Source of the DNA: Caproiciproducens sp. CPB-2
GTDB lineage: Bacteria; Bacillota; Clostridia; Oscillospirales; Acutalibacteraceae
Direction of reading: 5' to 3'
NCBI RefSeq assembly: GCF_036287215.1
Contig: NZ_CP142860.1
Span: 496,001-560,000, forward strand
DNA: 64,000 nucleotides
Every line of letters starts with the position of its first letter. Position 1 is the stretch's first letter. The notes below the pieces were generated by a model that saw only the letters and a list, made by a program, of their open reading frames with translations, ran no database searches and had not been told where the DNA came from. A program made the position numbers and the translations under genes. This document shows positions 40,977-51,854 of this stretch, piece after piece.

Positions 40977-42467
40977 ATGGCGGTACCCAGCCTTACACAG
41001 GCAAAAACAATCGCAAAAACGGGAGAATACAAAATTCTCCCCGTCAGCTGTGAAATTTACAGCGACGTTATCACCCCGATCGAGGTTCTGCGAAAGCTCA
41101 AGAATGTCAGCAGTCACTGCTATCTGCTCGAGTCGGTGGAGAAGAGCCGGAAATGGGGCAGGTATACGTTCCTGGGGTTTGACCCGGTCATGGAGCTTTC
41201 CTGCACCGGCGGAAAGCTCGTCATCCGGGCCGGTTCCTCCGTGACGATGGATGTAAAACACCCCAAAGAAATGATCCGGCAGGTGCTTACGGACAACAAA
41301 AGCCCGCGCTTTGAAAATCTTCCGCCCTTCACCGGCGGGCTGGTCGGCTACTTTTCTTACGATTACATCAAATATGCGGAGCCCTCCCTCTGGCTGGACG
41401 CAAAGGACGAGGAAGGCTTCAGGGACGTCGACCTTATGCTTTTCGACAAAGTGATCGCCTTCGATAATTTCCGGCAGAAGATCATTTTGATCGTCAATGC
41501 CCGGTGTGACGATATGGACAGGGAATACGAGCGGGCCGGGATGGAGCTTAAAAATTTAAGGGAGCTCATTCTTCACGGCGCCTGCCGAAACGAAATCCCG
41601 GGCAGGATGACGTCGCCGGTCCGGGAGCTGTTCAGCCGGGAGGAATACTGCGCAATGGTTGAAAAGGCGAAGGACTATATCCGTGAGGGGGAACTGTTTC
41701 AGGTCGTACTGTCCAACCGGCTGGACGCGGATTTTGAAGGAAGCCTTCTGAATACCTACCGCGTTTTGCGGACCATCAATCCCTCCCCCTATATGTTTTA
41801 TTTTTCGAGCGACGATATCGAGATTGCCGGGGCTTCTCCCGAAACCCTTGTGAAGCTGGAAAACGGTGTGCTGAAAACCTTTCCTCTGGCCGGGACCCGG
41901 CCGCGCGGCGCAACGGAGGAGGAAAACAAACGGCTGGAAGAGGAGCTTCTGGCCGACGAGAAGGAATGCGCCGAGCACAATATGCTGGTCGATCTGGGGC
42001 GCAACGACATTGGGAAAATCAGCAGCTTCGGCAGCGTGCGGGTGGAAAAATATAAGAGTATTGAACGCTTCTCGCACGTGATGCATATCGGGTCCGCCGT
42101 GTCCGGAAAAATCCGGCCCGACCGGGACGCCGTGGACGCGGTGGAGGCCGTGCTCCCGGCCGGGACCCTTTCCGGGGCTCCCAAAATCCGCGCCTGTCAG
42201 ATCATCCATGAGCTTGAAAACAACAAGCGGGGCATTTACGGCGGAGCCATCGGCTATATCGATTTTTCCGGGAACCTGGACACCTGCATCGCGATCCGGC
42301 TCGCCTTTCAGAAAAACGGCAGGGTGTTTGTCCGCTCGGGCGCGGGGATTGTGGCCGACAGCGTGCCGGAAAACGAGTATCAGGAATGCATCAATAAAGC
42401 CGGAGCCGTCGTAAAGGCGCTGGAAATCGCACAGGGAGGGATGACGGATGATCCTGCTGATCGATAA
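40977..42467 (+). CDS. trpE: Anthranilate synthase component I TrpE
   Basis: 496 residues; makes anthranilate from chorismate using ammonia supplied by TrpG. The N-terminal feedback region includes SHCYLLESVEKSRKWGRYTFLGFDP. The chorismate-binding fold carries NPSPYMFYF, AGASPETLV, TFPLAGTRPRG, DLGRNDIGKI and LPAGTLSGAPKIRA. ATG 40977 gives the usual length; the 24-residue extension from 40905 would lie inside the T-box terminator and is rejected. Overlaps trpG by 20 bases. Confidence 0.96.
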   Translation: MAVPSLTQAKTIAKTGEYKILPVSCEIYSDVITPIEVLRKLKNVSSHCYLLESVEKSRKWGRYTFLGFDPVMELSCTGGKLVIRAGSSVTMDVKHPKEMIRQVLTDNKSPRFENLPPFTGGLVGYFSYDYIKYAEPSLWLDAKDEEGFRDVDLMLFDKVIAFDNFRQKIILIVNARCDDMDREYERAGMELKNLRELILHGACRNEIPGRMTSPVRELFSREEYCAMVEKAKDYIREGELFQVVLSNRLDADFEGSLLNTYRVLRTINPSPYMFYFSSDDIEIAGASPETLVKLENGVLKTFPLAGTRPRGATEEENKRLEEELLADEKECAEHNMLVDLGRNDIGKISSFGSVRVEKYKSIERFSHVMHIGSAVSGKIRPDRDAVDAVEAVLPAGTLSGAPKIRACQIIHELENNKRGIYGGAIGYIDFSGNLDTCIAIRLAFQKNGRVFVRSGAGIVADSVPENEYQECINKAGAVVKALEIAQGGMTDDPADR

Positions 42468-43014
42468 CTACGACAGCTTTACCTATAACCTTTATCAGCT
42501 TGTCGGGACGGTCAATCCGGAGATCCGGGTGATCCGGAACGACGAAATGACCATTGAAGAAGTAAGGGATTTATGTCCCTCCCATATGATTTTGTCGCCG
42601 GGACCCGGCTATCCCAAAGACGCGGGCATCTGCACCGCCGCCGCCGCGGAGCTCGGGAAAGAAATTCCGCTTTTGGGCGTATGCCTCGGCCATCAGGCCA
42701 TCTGCGAGGCGTTCGGAGCGGCCGTTTCCCACGCAAAGCGGCTGATGCACGGCAAGGCGTCCGAGGTGACCCTTGACGGCGGCTGTCCTGTTTTCAGGGG
42801 GCTTCCCGATCGGATTCAGGCGGCGCGGTACCACTCCCTCGCGGCGGTCCGTGACACTCTTCCGGAGTGCCTGCGGATTACGGCTGAAACGGACGACGGC
42901 GAGGTGATGGGGGTCATGCACCGGGAATATCCCGTATTCGGCGTACAGTTTCACCCCGAGTCCATTCTGACGCCGGACGGCGTTCAAATCATCCAAAATT
43001 TTCTTTGCTTGTGA
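42448..43014 (+). CDS. trpG: Anthranilate synthase component II TrpG (glutamine amidotransferase)
   Basis: 188-residue class I glutaminase supplying ammonia to TrpE. Nucleophile Cys is in LLGVCLGHQAICEAFG, and His/Glu are in VFGVQFHPESILTP. It starts with LLIDNYDSFTYNLYQLVG, the family signature. It is not fused to TrpD. Stop lies 14 bases before trpD. Confidence 0.97.
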   Translation: MILLIDNYDSFTYNLYQLVGTVNPEIRVIRNDEMTIEEVRDLCPSHMILSPGPGYPKDAGICTAAAAELGKEIPLLGVCLGHQAICEAFGAAVSHAKRLMHGKASEVTLDGGCPVFRGLPDRIQAARYHSLAAVRDTLPECLRITAETDDGEVMGVMHREYPVFGVQFHPESILTPDGVQIIQNFLCL

Positions 43015-43028
43015 AAGGAGTCTGACCA

Positions 43029-44051
43029 ATGATTAAGGAAGCAACCGCAAAACTGATTGAAAGAGAAAATCTGACCTATGACGAAGCCATTGCCGTGATG
43101 GATGAAATCATGGGGGGAAATACGTCCCAGGTACAGACGGCGGCTTTTCTCGCGTCCCTGTCCGCAAAGGGGGAGACCATCGAGGAAATTACCGCCTGCG
43201 CCGCCGGAATGCGCGCCCACGCCACGCCCGTCGTTTGCGCTTCCGACCTTTTGGAAATCGTCGGGACGGGAGGGGACGGCGCAAACTCCTTCAATATATC
43301 GACCACCGCCTCCATCGTCGTCGCCTCCTCGGGGGTGAAGGTGGCCAAACACGGCAACCGCGCGGCCTCCTCCCAAAGCGGAGCCGCCGACTGTCTGGAG
43401 GCTTTGGGCGTGAAAATTAGCCTTACCCCGGAAAAATGCGCACAGCTGCTCGATACGATCGGAATCTGCTTTTTCTTCGCACAGAGCTATCACGCGTCCA
43501 TGAAATACGTCGGCCCGGTCCGGAAAGAGATGGGCGTGCGCACCATTTTCAATATTCTCGGCCCGCTGACCAATCCGGCCTCGGCCAACCTGCAGCTGCT
43601 GGGCGTTTATTCCGGGGCGCTGGTCGAGCCGCTCGCCCGGGTGCTCTCGAATCTCGGGGTCAGGCGGGGCATGGTGGTTTACGGGCGGGATAAGCTGGAT
43701 GAAATCTCCATGTCCTCTCCCACGGATATCTGTGAATTTCAGGACGGCCGGTTCAGAAAATACACGATCACGCCGGAAGACTTCGGCTTCAAATCCTGCT
43801 TAAAAGCGGACCTGACGGGGGGAACGCCGGAAGAAAACGCGCGCATTACCCTCGATATTTTAAATGGAGCAAAGGGCGCGAAGCGGGAGGCGGTCCTTTT
43901 GAACGCCGGGGCCGGGCTGTACCTTGCCGGAAAGGCGGAAACGCTGCAGGAGGGCGCCCGGCTGGCCGCCGAGCTGATCGACAGCAAGAAAGCGAAGAAA
44001 AAGCTGGACGAATTCATCCGGGAATCCAACAGGGAGGCGAAGGTGAGTTGA
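43029..44051 (+). CDS. trpD: Anthranilate phosphoribosyltransferase TrpD
   Basis: Transfers phosphoribose from PRPP to anthranilate. 340 residues with the PRPP-binding glycine-rich loop [17 protein letters not shown] and [23 protein letters not shown]. Conserved [16 protein letters not shown] is also present. AAAGGAG ribosome site. Overlaps trpC by four bases. Confidence 0.97.
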   Translation: MIKEATAKLIERENLTYDEAIAVMDEIMGGNTSQVQTAAFLASLSAKGETIEEITACAAGMRAHATPVVCASDLLEIVGTGGDGANSFNISTTASIVVASSGVKVAKHGNRAASSQSGAADCLEALGVKISLTPEKCAQLLDTIGICFFFAQSYHASMKYVGPVRKEMGVRTIFNILGPLTNPASANLQLLGVYSGALVEPLARVLSNLGVRRGMVVYGRDKLDEISMSSPTDICEFQDGRFRKYTITPEDFGFKSCLKADLTGGTPEENARITLDILNGAKGAKREAVLLNAGAGLYLAGKAETLQEGARLAAELIDSKKAKKKLDEFIRESNREAKVS

Positions 44052-44830
44052 TTTTAGACGAGCTTGCGGCCTACGCGAAACAGCGGGTGCAAGGGGCCAA
44101 AGAAAAAATCGGTACGGAAGAAATCAAGGAACGGGCTCTCCGCCTTCCGAGGGGCGGCTTCCGGTTTGAAAGCGCTTTGAAGGGTCCAAAGCTGTCTTTT
44201 ATCTGCGAGATCAAGAAGGCGTCCCCCTCCAAAGGAGTTCTTTCCCGGAATTTTCCTTATCTTGAAATCGCGCAGGAATACGAAAGGGCGGGCGCGGACT
44301 GCGTTTCCTGCCTTACCGAGCCGAAGTGGTTCTTAGGCTCCGGTCAGATATTCCGTGAGATTCGAGACGGCATTTCCCTTCCGATGCTCCGAAAGGACTT
44401 TACCGTCGACGAATATCAGCTCTATGAGGCAAGGTGCATGGGCGCCGACGCGGTGCTTCTGATCTGCTCCCTGCTCGATACCCGAACGCTGGCGCGGTAT
44501 CTTGCCGTCTGTGACGGGATGGGGATATCGGCTTTGGTGGAGACCCACGACGAAGAGGAAGTAAAGTCCGCGGTGTCGGCGGGCGCCCGCCTGATCGGGG
44601 TCAACAACCGCAATCTGAAGGATTTTACCGTGGATTTTTCAAACGCGGCGAAGCTGAGAAATCAGGTCCCTTCCTCCGCCCTGTTTATCGCGGAATCGGG
44701 CGTAAGCTCGCCCGGCGATGTGGCGGCCCTCAAAGAAATCGGGGCCGACGCCGTTCTGGTCGGCGAGGCCCTGATGCGGGCGGAGGATAAGAAGGCCCTT
44801 CTCTCGGCCTTTCGGGGGGCGGCGGGATGA
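44048..44830 (+). CDS. trpC: Indole-3-glycerol phosphate synthase TrpC
   Basis: 260-residue TIM barrel that closes the indole ring of CdRP. Signature [16 protein letters not shown], and catalytic-loop segments [16 protein letters not shown] and [15 protein letters not shown] are present. Start TTG 44048 overlaps the trpD stop. Not fused to TrpF. Confidence 0.97.
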   Translation: MILDELAAYAKQRVQGAKEKIGTEEIKERALRLPRGGFRFESALKGPKLSFICEIKKASPSKGVLSRNFPYLEIAQEYERAGADCVSCLTEPKWFLGSGQIFREIRDGISLPMLRKDFTVDEYQLYEARCMGADAVLLICSLLDTRTLARYLAVCDGMGISALVETHDEEEVKSAVSAGARLIGVNNRNLKDFTVDFSNAAKLRNQVPSSALFIAESGVSSPGDVAALKEIGADAVLVGEALMRAEDKKALLSAFRGAAG

Positions 44831-45444
44831 ACAGGACAAAGATCAAGATATGCGGCCTTTTCAGGCCCTGCGACGCCGAATTTGTCAACAGCGCCCAGCC
44901 GGACTTCGCGGGCTTTGTGTTCTATGAGAAAAGCCGCCGGAACGTAACGCCCCAAGAGGCGCGGAAGCTGAGAGAGGCGATTCGCCCGGAAATCAGGACC
45001 GTCGGGGTGTTTGTGGACGCTCCTTTGGAGCGGATCGCGGCGCTTTACCGTGAAAGAACCATCGGAATTGTCCAGCTGCACGGAGGCGAGGACGACTTCT
45101 TTATCGAAAGGCTCAGGCAAACACTTCCGCGGGCCGAAATCTGGAAAGCGTTCAAAATCCGTTCGGCAAAGGACCTTCTGTCCGCCGAACGGAGCTGTGC
45201 CGACAGGGTGCTTCTGGACAACGGTTACGGGACCGGGAAATGCTTCGACTGGTCGCTGATCAGAAGCCTTTCCCGCCCGTTTATCCTGGCGGGGGGCCTG
45301 ACGCCCCGGAACATCCCCGAAGCGGTGTCCCGGTTTCACCCTTACGCGGTCGATGTGAGCTCGGGCGTGGAAAAAGACGGCCTGAAAGACCGCGATAAAA
45401 TCGCGGCGGCGGTGGACGCAATAAGGTCGATGGAAGAATACTGA
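44827..45444 (+). CDS. trpF: Phosphoribosylanthranilate isomerase TrpF
   Basis: 205-residue TIM barrel. Starts TKIKICGLFRPCDAEFVN with the catalytic Cys, and contains VGVFVDAPLERI, IGIVQLHGGED and AVDVSSGVEKDGLKDRDKI. Standard KICG-L-T is here KICGLF, a small variation. Overlaps trpC by four bases and precedes trpB by 39 bases. Confidence 0.95.
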   Translation: MNRTKIKICGLFRPCDAEFVNSAQPDFAGFVFYEKSRRNVTPQEARKLREAIRPEIRTVGVFVDAPLERIAALYRERTIGIVQLHGGEDDFFIERLRQTLPRAEIWKAFKIRSAKDLLSAERSCADRVLLDNGYGTGKCFDWSLIRSLSRPFILAGGLTPRNIPEAVSRFHPYAVDVSSGVEKDGLKDRDKIAAAVDAIRSMEEY

Positions 45445-45483
45445 AAACAGAAGGGATTGCACCCTTCTTTCAAGGAGGTACCT

Positions 45484-46668
45484 ATGTCAAAAGGCAGATT
45501 TGGCATTCATGGCGGCCAGTATATACCGGAGACGCTGATGAACGCCGTAATGGAATTGGAAGAAGCCTATCGTCACTACAAATGCGACCCGCAGTTTCAG
45601 GAGGAGCTTGCCGATCTTCTGAACAATTACGCGGGAAGGCCGTCGCGCCTTTATTTCGCCGAAAAAATGACAAGGGAACTGGGCGGGGCCAGGATTTACC
45701 TGAAACGGGAGGACCTGAATCACACCGGCGCGCACAAAATCAACAACGTGCTCGGTCAGGTGCTTCTGGCCAGGAAAATGGGCAAGACCCGCGTGATCGC
45801 CGAAACCGGGGCCGGCCAGCACGGCGTGGCGACCGCGACGGCGGCGGCGCTGATGGACATGGAATGCGAAATTTTCATGGGGAAGGAGGACACCGAAAGG
45901 CAGGCGCTGAACGTCTACAAGATGCGGCTTTTGGGGGCGCGGGTCCATCCGGTCACCTCCGGCACGGGCACCCTGAAGGACGCGGTATCCGAAACCATGC
46001 GGGAATGGACGAGCCGGATTGCCGACACCCATTATGTCCTCGGGTCGGTGATGGGGCCGCACCCGTTTCCCACCATCGTGAGGGATTTTCAGTCGGTGAT
46101 CTCCAGGGAGATCAGGGAACAGCTCATGGAAAAGGAAGGCCGCCTTCCCGACGCGGTGCTTGCCTGCGTGGGCGGCGGTTCCAACGCCATCGGCGCTTTT
46201 TATCATTTCATTGAAGACCCGTCGGTGCGTCTGATCGGATGCGAGGCGGCCGGAAGGGGCGTCGATACCTTGGAAACGGCGGCGACCATGACGACCGGAA
46301 AGCTGGGGATTTTTCACGGGATGAAATCCTATTTCTGTCAGGACGAATACGGCCAGATCGCGCCGGTCTACTCCATTTCCGCCGGGCTCGACTACCCGGG
46401 CGTCGGTCCGGAGCACGCCTGGCTTCACGATATCGGGCGGGCGGAGTATGTGGCCGTCACCGATGACGAGGCCGTGGACGCCTTTGAGTACCTTTCCCGT
46501 ACGGAGGGCATCATCCCCGCTATTGAAAGCGCCCACGCCGTGGCTTACGCCAAAAAGCTGGCGCCCCAAATGGGCCGGGACAAAATCGTCGTGATCAACC
46601 TTTCGGGGCGGGGCGACAAAGACTGCGCGGCCATCGCGCGGTACAGAGGGGAGGAGATTTTTGAATGA
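45484..46668 (+). CDS. trpB: Tryptophan synthase beta chain TrpB
   Basis: 394-residue PLP enzyme joining indole and serine. [21 protein letters not shown] start, PLP lysine in [11 protein letters not shown], substrate loop [13 protein letters not shown], and phosphate loop [10 protein letters not shown] are present. ATG 45484 follows AAGGAGG; the in-frame extension from 45457 is rejected. Overlaps trpA by four bases. Confidence 0.97.
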   Translation: MSKGRFGIHGGQYIPETLMNAVMELEEAYRHYKCDPQFQEELADLLNNYAGRPSRLYFAEKMTRELGGARIYLKREDLNHTGAHKINNVLGQVLLARKMGKTRVIAETGAGQHGVATATAAALMDMECEIFMGKEDTERQALNVYKMRLLGARVHPVTSGTGTLKDAVSETMREWTSRIADTHYVLGSVMGPHPFPTIVRDFQSVISREIREQLMEKEGRLPDAVLACVGGGSNAIGAFYHFIEDPSVRLIGCEAAGRGVDTLETAATMTTGKLGIFHGMKSYFCQDEYGQIAPVYSISAGLDYPGVGPEHAWLHDIGRAEYVAVTDDEAVDAFEYLSRTEGIIPAIESAHAVAYAKKLAPQMGRDKIVVINLSGRGDKDCAAIARYRGEEIFE

Positions 46669-47459
46669 GCCGTATCAAAAAAGCGTTTGAACAGGGGAAG
46701 GCTTTCATCGCCTTTCTGACCTGCGGAGACCCCGATCTTGAAACCACCGAACAGCTCGTCAAAGGAATCGCCGATGCCGGCGCGGACCTTATCGAACTGG
46801 GAATTCCCTTCTCCGACCCTACGGCGGAAGGCCCCGTTATTCAGGAGGCGAACCTGCGCGCGCTTACCGCGGGCGCAACGACGGACAAAATCTTCGACAT
46901 GGTGCGCAGGGTCAGGCAAACCGTCGGCGTTCCCATGATTTTCATGACCTATGCCAATGTGGTGTTTTCCTACGGAACCGAGCGCTTTTTGAAAACCGCC
47001 GCCGAAATCGGCATGGATGGGGTGATCCTTCCGGACGTGCCCTTTGAGGAAAAGGAGGAATTTGCCCCGGTGTGCCAAAAGCACGGCCTTGATTTTATTT
47101 CCCTCGTTGCCCCGACCTCGAACGACCGCATCAAAAAGATCGCAAAAGAAGCTTCCGGCTTTGTTTACTGCGTGTCCTCTCTCGGGGTCACGGGCATGAG
47201 AAGCGAGATTACCTCGGATGTGGGTTCCATGGTAAGGCTGGTCCATGAATCCGGCGGCGTCCCGGCGGCGGTCGGCTTCGGAATCTCAACGCCGGAGCAG
47301 GCGGCGCGGATGGCGAAAACAGCCGACGGCGTCATTGTCGGCTCCGCCATTGTGAAGCTGATCGGGCAGCACGGCAGGGAAGCCCTCCCCTTTGTCGCGG
47401 ATTATGTGCGGGATATGAAAGAAGCGGTCGGCCGGGCTGAAACAGGCGCGCAGGAATAA
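46665..47459 (+). CDS. trpA: Tryptophan synthase alpha chain TrpA
   Basis: 264-residue TIM barrel that cleaves indole-3-glycerol phosphate. Catalytic Glu is in [19 protein letters not shown], catalytic Asp in [14 protein letters not shown], with the C-terminal [15 protein letters not shown]. Last gene of trpEGDCFBA. The next 100 bp lead into the cobalamin riboswitch without an evident T-tract terminator. Confidence 0.97.
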   Translation: MSRIKKAFEQGKAFIAFLTCGDPDLETTEQLVKGIADAGADLIELGIPFSDPTAEGPVIQEANLRALTAGATTDKIFDMVRRVRQTVGVPMIFMTYANVVFSYGTERFLKTAAEIGMDGVILPDVPFEEKEEFAPVCQKHGLDFISLVAPTSNDRIKKIAKEASGFVYCVSSLGVTGMRSEITSDVGSMVRLVHESGGVPAAVGFGISTPEQAARMAKTADGVIVGSAIVKLIGQHGREALPFVADYVRDMKEAVGRAETGAQE

Positions 47460-47531
47460 CCCCCCGGATGTTTCCGTGATGTCGACCCGGGGAATTCGTA
47501 AAAAACACTGGTAAAACGATCGGAATTATAT

Positions 47532-47537
47532 TATAAT
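47532..47537 (+). promoter_or_regulatory. -10 box of the cobalamin operon promoter
   Basis: TATAAT at the right place for a start about 15-20 bases before the riboswitch. The -35 (TGGTAA, 47509-47514) is weak. Confidence 0.5.
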
Positions 47538-47556
47538 AAAGTCTATAAAAAATGAA

Positions 47557-47740
47557 ATAGGTTTAAGGTGTCGGAAAAGCGAAAGCTTGGTTCCGATGAA
47601 AAGGGAAACAGGTGCAAATCCTGTACGAACTCGTCACTGTGATAAGGGAGCTGCGGCAAAAAGCCACTGATCAGGAATTGGGAAGGCGGCCGTAAACGAT
47701 GATCTTTCAGCCAGGAGACCTGCCTTAAACGCAGCAACTA
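47557..47740 (+). promoter_or_regulatory. Adenosylcobalamin riboswitch
   Basis: Leader RNA with the conserved cobalamin-riboswitch elements: early GGTG segment (47567-47570), GGGAA/GGTGCAAATCCTGTACG-type core near 47607-47628, and the B12 box AGCCAGGAGACCTGCCT at 47709-47725. It precedes a long cobalamin operon, so binding of coenzyme B12 should switch the operon off. Confidence 0.93.
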
Positions 47741-47794
47741 CAGCCACGAGTAACTGGTTTGGAATGGATAAGGCAGGTCTGACCATGCCTTTTG

Positions 47795-47830
47795 ATACCT
47801 CCATGCCCTTGTGGCAATGGAGGTATTTTG
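47795..47830 (+). terminator. Riboswitch expression platform: hairpin covering the cobQ ribosome site
   Basis: ATACCTCCAT (47795-47804) and ATGGAGGTAT (47817-47826) form a strong stem followed by TTTTG. The right arm contains GGAGG (47819-47823), the only good ribosome site for cobQ. The hairpin could therefore stop transcription, hide the ribosome site, or both. Confidence 0.75.
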
Positions 47831-47833
47831 ATT

Positions 47834-49339
47834 GTGGCGAAGGTATTGATGATTCAGGGGACCATGTCGAACGCGGGGAAAAGCCTGCTTACGGCCGGCC
47901 TGTGCAGAATCCTGAAGCAGGACGGGTACCGCGTCGCTCCCTTTAAATCCCAGAATATGGCGCTGAACTCCTATATTACGGAGGAAGGGCTGGAAATGGG
48001 CAGGGCGCAGGTCATGCAGGCGGAAGCGGCGGGAATCAGGCCGTCCGTTCTGATGAACCCCATTCTGTTAAAGCCCACCAACGACATCGGCTCCCAGGTG
48101 ATCGTCAACGGGGAAGTCGTCGGCAATATGAGCGCGAAAGAGTACTTCGCCTATAAAAGAGAGCTGCTTCCGGATATCAGAAGGGCGTTTCACGAGCTGG
48201 AAAAGCGGGCGGATATCATTCTTGTAGAGGGCGCGGGCAGTCCGGCGGAAATCAACCTGAAAGAAAATGATATCGTCAACATGGGGCTGGCGGAAATACT
48301 GGACGCCCCGGTGCTTCTGGCCGGGGATATCGACCGGGGCGGCGTCTTTGCCCAGCTGCTCGGCACCCTGATGCTTCTGGAAGATCACGAAAAGGCAAGG
48401 GTAAAGGGCCTGATCATCAATAAATTCCGGGGCGACCCTTCGATCCTCGATCCGGGAATCCGTATGCTGGAGGAAAAAAGCGGCGTGCCGGTCGTCGGGG
48501 TAATTCCCTATATGGACATTTCCGTGGAGGATGAGGACAGCCTGACCGGCCGGTTCGATCAAAAAGAAGAGGCGCAGATCGACATTGCCATCATCCGTTT
48601 TCCCCGGATCTCCAATTTTACCGACTTTTCCGTCTTTGAGCAGATCGAGGGCGTTTCCGTCCGCTATGTGGGTTCCGCCGCGCAGCTGCACCGTCCGGAT
48701 ATGATTATTCTGCCGGGCAGTAAGAATACGATGGGCGACTTGAAATGGATGCGGCAGAACGGGCTGGAAGCGGCGGTCAAAAAGAGAGCGGGCGAAAGCG
48801 TGATCTTTGGCGTCTGCGGCGGCTATCAGATGCTTGGCCGCACTGTTTCGGACCCTTACGAAGTGGAAGAGGGCGGCGCGGTCCGAGGGATGGAGCTGCT
48901 CCCCGTGAACACCGAGCTGGAGACCCGAAAGGTTCGTACCCGTGTGGAGGGGGCCTTTGAACAAGTACCCGGGATTTTCTCCGGGCTGTCGGGCAGAGAA
49001 ATAAAGGGATACGAAATCCATATGGGCGTCAGCAGCGCGGAACCGGACTGCCCGCCGCTGTGTTCCCTGACCAATGTGCTGGACGGCGGGGAAAAGAAGG
49101 ACGGAAGCTCCGGCGAGGATATTTACGGAACCTATGTGCACGGAATCTTTGACGAAGGGGAAATCGCGTCCGTTGTCGTAAGGGCGCTTGCCCGCAGGAA
49201 GGGCCTCTCCATGGAAAGCGGCCTGACGATGGACTACGGGGCCTTTAAGGAATCCCAGTACGACAAGCTTGCGGATACCCTGAGAAGGCATCTTGACCTG
49301 GACGGGATTTACCGGATTTTAAACGGAGGGAACTTATGA
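47834..49339 (+). CDS. cobQ: Cobyric acid synthase CobQ/CbiP
   Basis: Amidates four side chains of adenosylcobyrinate a,c-diamide using glutamine and ATP. 501 residues: an N-terminal dethiobiotin-synthetase-like P-loop domain ([33 protein letters not shown]) and a C-terminal amidotransferase domain with the nucleophile Cys in [14 protein letters not shown] 47834 is chosen since it gives the usual [12 protein letters not shown] start ten bases after GGAGG; TTG 47828 and ATG 47849 are alternatives. First gene after the riboswitch. Confidence 0.95.
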   Translation: MAKVLMIQGTMSNAGKSLLTAGLCRILKQDGYRVAPFKSQNMALNSYITEEGLEMGRAQVMQAEAAGIRPSVLMNPILLKPTNDIGSQVIVNGEVVGNMSAKEYFAYKRELLPDIRRAFHELEKRADIILVEGAGSPAEINLKENDIVNMGLAEILDAPVLLAGDIDRGGVFAQLLGTLMLLEDHEKARVKGLIINKFRGDPSILDPGIRMLEEKSGVPVVGVIPYMDISVEDEDSLTGRFDQKEEAQIDIAIIRFPRISNFTDFSVFEQIEGVSVRYVGSAAQLHRPDMIILPGSKNTMGDLKWMRQNGLEAAVKKRAGESVIFGVCGGYQMLGRTVSDPYEVEEGGAVRGMELLPVNTELETRKVRTRVEGAFEQVPGIFSGLSGREIKGYEIHMGVSSAEPDCPPLCSLTNVLDGGEKKDGSSGEDIYGTYVHGIFDEGEIASVVVRALARRKGLSMESGLTMDYGAFKESQYDKLADTLRRHLDLDGIYRILNGGNL

Positions 49340-50397
49340 CAAAAGAAGCATTGGCTGAATTGAAAATCGACCGGCCGGACGAAAGAATCCGGCAGAAGGT
49401 AAAGCAAATCTGGGACGGGATTGCAAAGCCGCTGGACGGGCTGGGTCAGTTTGAAGCGATCCTTGCGCAGATCGGGGCGATCACCGGAACCGTACAGATC
49501 GACCTTTCCAAAAAAGCCGTGGTCGTCCTGTGCGCGGACAACGGCATCATAGAAGAGCAGGTGAGCCAGTGCGGGCAGGAGGTGACGGCCGCCGTCGCTT
49601 CCAGCATGGTTTTAGGAACCACCTCCGTCTGTAAGATGGCGAAAAGGGTAGGGGCGGACGTGCTCCCGGTGGACGTGGGAATCAACTGCGAAAAAGAAAT
49701 CCCGGGGCTGATCCAGCGCAAAGTTGCCCGCGGAACGAAAAATTTTCTGAAGGAACCGGCCATGTCGGAAGAGGAGGCCCTCCGGGCGGTCGCGGCGGGA
49801 ATGGAGATCGCGGCAAAATGCGTCGGGCAGGGGTACCGGATTCTGGCGACCGGCGAAATGGGAATCGGCAATACCACGACCAGCAGCGCGATGGCCGCGG
49901 CGCTGCTGCAGTGCCGCGCTGAAGAGGTCACGGGAAAGGGCGCGGGCCTGAGCAGGGAAAAGCTAAAGCATAAACAGGAAGTGGTCAGGCGGGCGCTGGA
50001 AAAATACCGGTTAAAAAAAGACGAAGCACTGCGGATTCTGGCAAGCGTCGGGGGATACGACATCGCCGGGCTCGCCGGCGTTTTTATCGGGGGGGCTCTC
50101 CGTCATATCCCCGTCGTCGTCGACGGAGTCATCAGCGCGGTGGCGGCGCTGACGGCGGAACGCCTTGTTCCCGGGGTAAGGGAGTATATCATCCCGTCCC
50201 ACATCAGCAGGGAACCCGCGGCAAAGAGGATTTTTGAGGAGCTCGGGGTCCATCCGGTCATAGACGCCGGGCTGGCTCTGGGGGAAGGAACGGGCGCGGT
50301 GATGATGTTTGCCCTTTTGGACGTCGCGCTTGCCGTATATGAGGACCAGACCACTTTTCATGATATCAGCACGGAGCAGTATGTCCGGTATGAGTAG
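49336..50397 (+). CDS. cobT: Nicotinate-nucleotide:DMB phosphoribosyltransferase CobT
   Basis: Activates the lower-ligand base (dimethylbenzimidazole or another base) to its alpha-ribotide. 353 residues, with [37 protein letters not shown] and the catalytic Glu in [15 protein letters not shown]. Overlaps cobQ by four bases. A 94-base gap follows before cobU, with no gene seen. Confidence 0.96.
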   Translation: MTKEALAELKIDRPDERIRQKVKQIWDGIAKPLDGLGQFEAILAQIGAITGTVQIDLSKKAVVVLCADNGIIEEQVSQCGQEVTAAVASSMVLGTTSVCKMAKRVGADVLPVDVGINCEKEIPGLIQRKVARGTKNFLKEPAMSEEEALRAVAAGMEIAAKCVGQGYRILATGEMGIGNTTTSSAMAAALLQCRAEEVTGKGAGLSREKLKHKQEVVRRALEKYRLKKDEALRILASVGGYDIAGLAGVFIGGALRHIPVVVDGVISAVAALTAERLVPGVREYIIPSHISREPAAKRIFEELGVHPVIDAGLALGEGTGAVMMFALLDVALAVYEDQTTFHDISTEQYVRYE

Positions 50398-50491
50398 TCA
50401 TCAGACTGACGGCAAAGTCGCGCAACCGTAAAATTGCGGTGCAATTTGTCTGCAAACTGAGAAATATACGGCATGACGGCAGGGGGAGAAA

Positions 50492-51034
50492 ATGATTGTA
50501 CTGATTACGGGCGGCAGCGGCAGCGGCAAATCCGCGTACGCGGAAAAAGCGGCGGTTTCGCTTGCCGGAAAAGGGCCGCTGTATTATCTGGCGACTATGA
50601 AGGTTTCCGACGGCGAGGGCAGAAAAAGGGTGGACAGGCACCGCGGCCTGCGGGCGGGAAAAGGATTCCTGACCATTGAGCAGCCGGCCGGCATCCTTCA
50701 GGCCGTACCCCGTATGAACCGGGGAAAAGGAACGGTGCTGCTCGAATGCCTGTCCAATCTTGCGGCCAATGAAATGTTTGATTCAAAAGAAGTCCGGCGG
50801 GAGCAAGAGGTCGCGGACCGGCTCTGCGCGGAGCTTTGTTTCCTCGCGGAGCATATGGAGCACCTAATGATCGTCACCAACAACGTCTTTGAGGACGGCA
50901 TTTCCTATGAAGAAACAACGCGGGCTTATATGGAAGCGCTCGGCAGGGTCAATGCGTTTCTTGCCGCCCGGGCGGACACGGTGACGGAAGTGGTGGTTGG
51001 GATTCCGGTTTCGATAAAAGGGAAACTGGTGTAG
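50492..51034 (+). CDS. cobU: CobU-family adenosylcobinamide kinase (intact P-loop, divergent C-terminal motif)
   Basis: 180-residue RecA-like kinase. Walker A ITGGSGSGKSAYAE is intact, and H-x-x-L-R at HRGLRAGKGFLTIEQP matches the GTP/His segment of CobU. The usual NEVG-x-GIVP motif is replaced by NNVFEDGISYEETT. A second CobU-like gene two genes on keeps that motif but has an altered P-loop. This protein probably acts as cobinamide kinase/guanylyltransferase. The two proteins may share the job (inference). Confidence 0.85.
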   Translation: MIVLITGGSGSGKSAYAEKAAVSLAGKGPLYYLATMKVSDGEGRKRVDRHRGLRAGKGFLTIEQPAGILQAVPRMNRGKGTVLLECLSNLAANEMFDSKEVRREQEVADRLCAELCFLAEHMEHLMIVTNNVFEDGISYEETTRAYMEALGRVNAFLAARADTVTEVVVGIPVSIKGKLV

Positions 51035-51049
51035 GATGGGAGAAAAAAG

Positions 51050-51820
51050 ATGCCTGTTTTAAGATCACTGATGATTTCCTTTTCCATTTATTCCAAGATC
51101 CCGGTCCCGCAGCTAAAGTGGGAGGACCGGGATATGAAATATGTCCTCTGCTTTTTTCCTTGGGTCGGGGCCGTGATCGGTGTTCTCACGGTTTTGTGGG
51201 GGACGATCTGCCACTCTCTGGGGCTGGGTACGGTGCTGTACGCGGCTGTCGGGACGGCGATCCCGATTCTGATATCCGGCGGGTTTCATGTGGACGGCTT
51301 TATGGATACGATGGACGCGTTCCATTCCTATCAAAGCCGCGAAAAAAAGTTGGAAATCCTCAAGGATTCCCACATCGGCGCGTTTTCCGTGATACAGCTG
51401 GCTGTTTATACCCTGCTTTATTTCGGGGCGTATTCCGAAATCGATCAGCCAAGGGCTCTGGCGGTGGCGGGCGCTGGATTTTTTCTTTCCCGAACCCTGA
51501 GCGGAATCGGAGTGGTGACCTTTCCGAACGCAAAAAACGAAGGGCTTTTATACCTGTTTTCCAGCAAGGCTCATGAAAAAGCGGTGAAAGTTTCCCTGTA
51601 CCTCCAGCTTCTGCTCTGTTTGGCGGCAATGCTGTGGCTGTCCCTGTGGACGGGGATCGCCGTTGCGGCGGGAGCGCTGCTGACCTTCTTTTACTGGCGT
51701 CACCGCTGCTTTCGGGAACTCGGGGGCATCACCGGGGACACCTGCGGCTATTTTGTGACGGTCTGCGAGGGGGTCAACGCGGCGGCCGCGGCGGTCTGCT
51801 GTATCGCGGGGCTGGTTTAG
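51050..51820 (+). CDS. cobS: Adenosylcobinamide-GDP ribazoletransferase CobS
   Basis: Membrane enzyme joining adenosylcobinamide-GDP and alpha-ribazole to form the final cobalamin skeleton. 256 residues with several membrane segments. The conserved acidic region GGFHVDGFMDTMDAFHSYQSREKKLEILKDSHIGAF is complete. AGAAAAAAG ribosome site upstream. Sits between the two CobU-like genes. Confidence 0.95.
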   Translation: MPVLRSLMISFSIYSKIPVPQLKWEDRDMKYVLCFFPWVGAVIGVLTVLWGTICHSLGLGTVLYAAVGTAIPILISGGFHVDGFMDTMDAFHSYQSREKKLEILKDSHIGAFSVIQLAVYTLLYFGAYSEIDQPRALAVAGAGFFLSRTLSGIGVVTFPNAKNEGLLYLFSSKAHEKAVKVSLYLQLLLCLAAMLWLSLWTGIAVAAGALLTFFYWRHRCFRELGGITGDTCGYFVTVCEGVNAAAAAVCCIAGLV

Positions 51821-51854
51821 AATTTATGAATCAATACCGAAAAGAGGGAAGGGC

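Noticed and set aside
47463..47492. CCCCGG/CCGGGG hairpin after trpA as a terminator
   Set aside because: Six-base stem without a following T run; too weak to call.
48068..49291. Long minus-strand reading frame (407 codons) opposite cobQ
   Set aside because: It is antisense to a clear cobQ and its His/Arg/Gln-rich translation resembles no family; G+C-rich third positions create such frames. The same applies to frames opposite cysN (15557-16729), araA (3862-4638) and many others.
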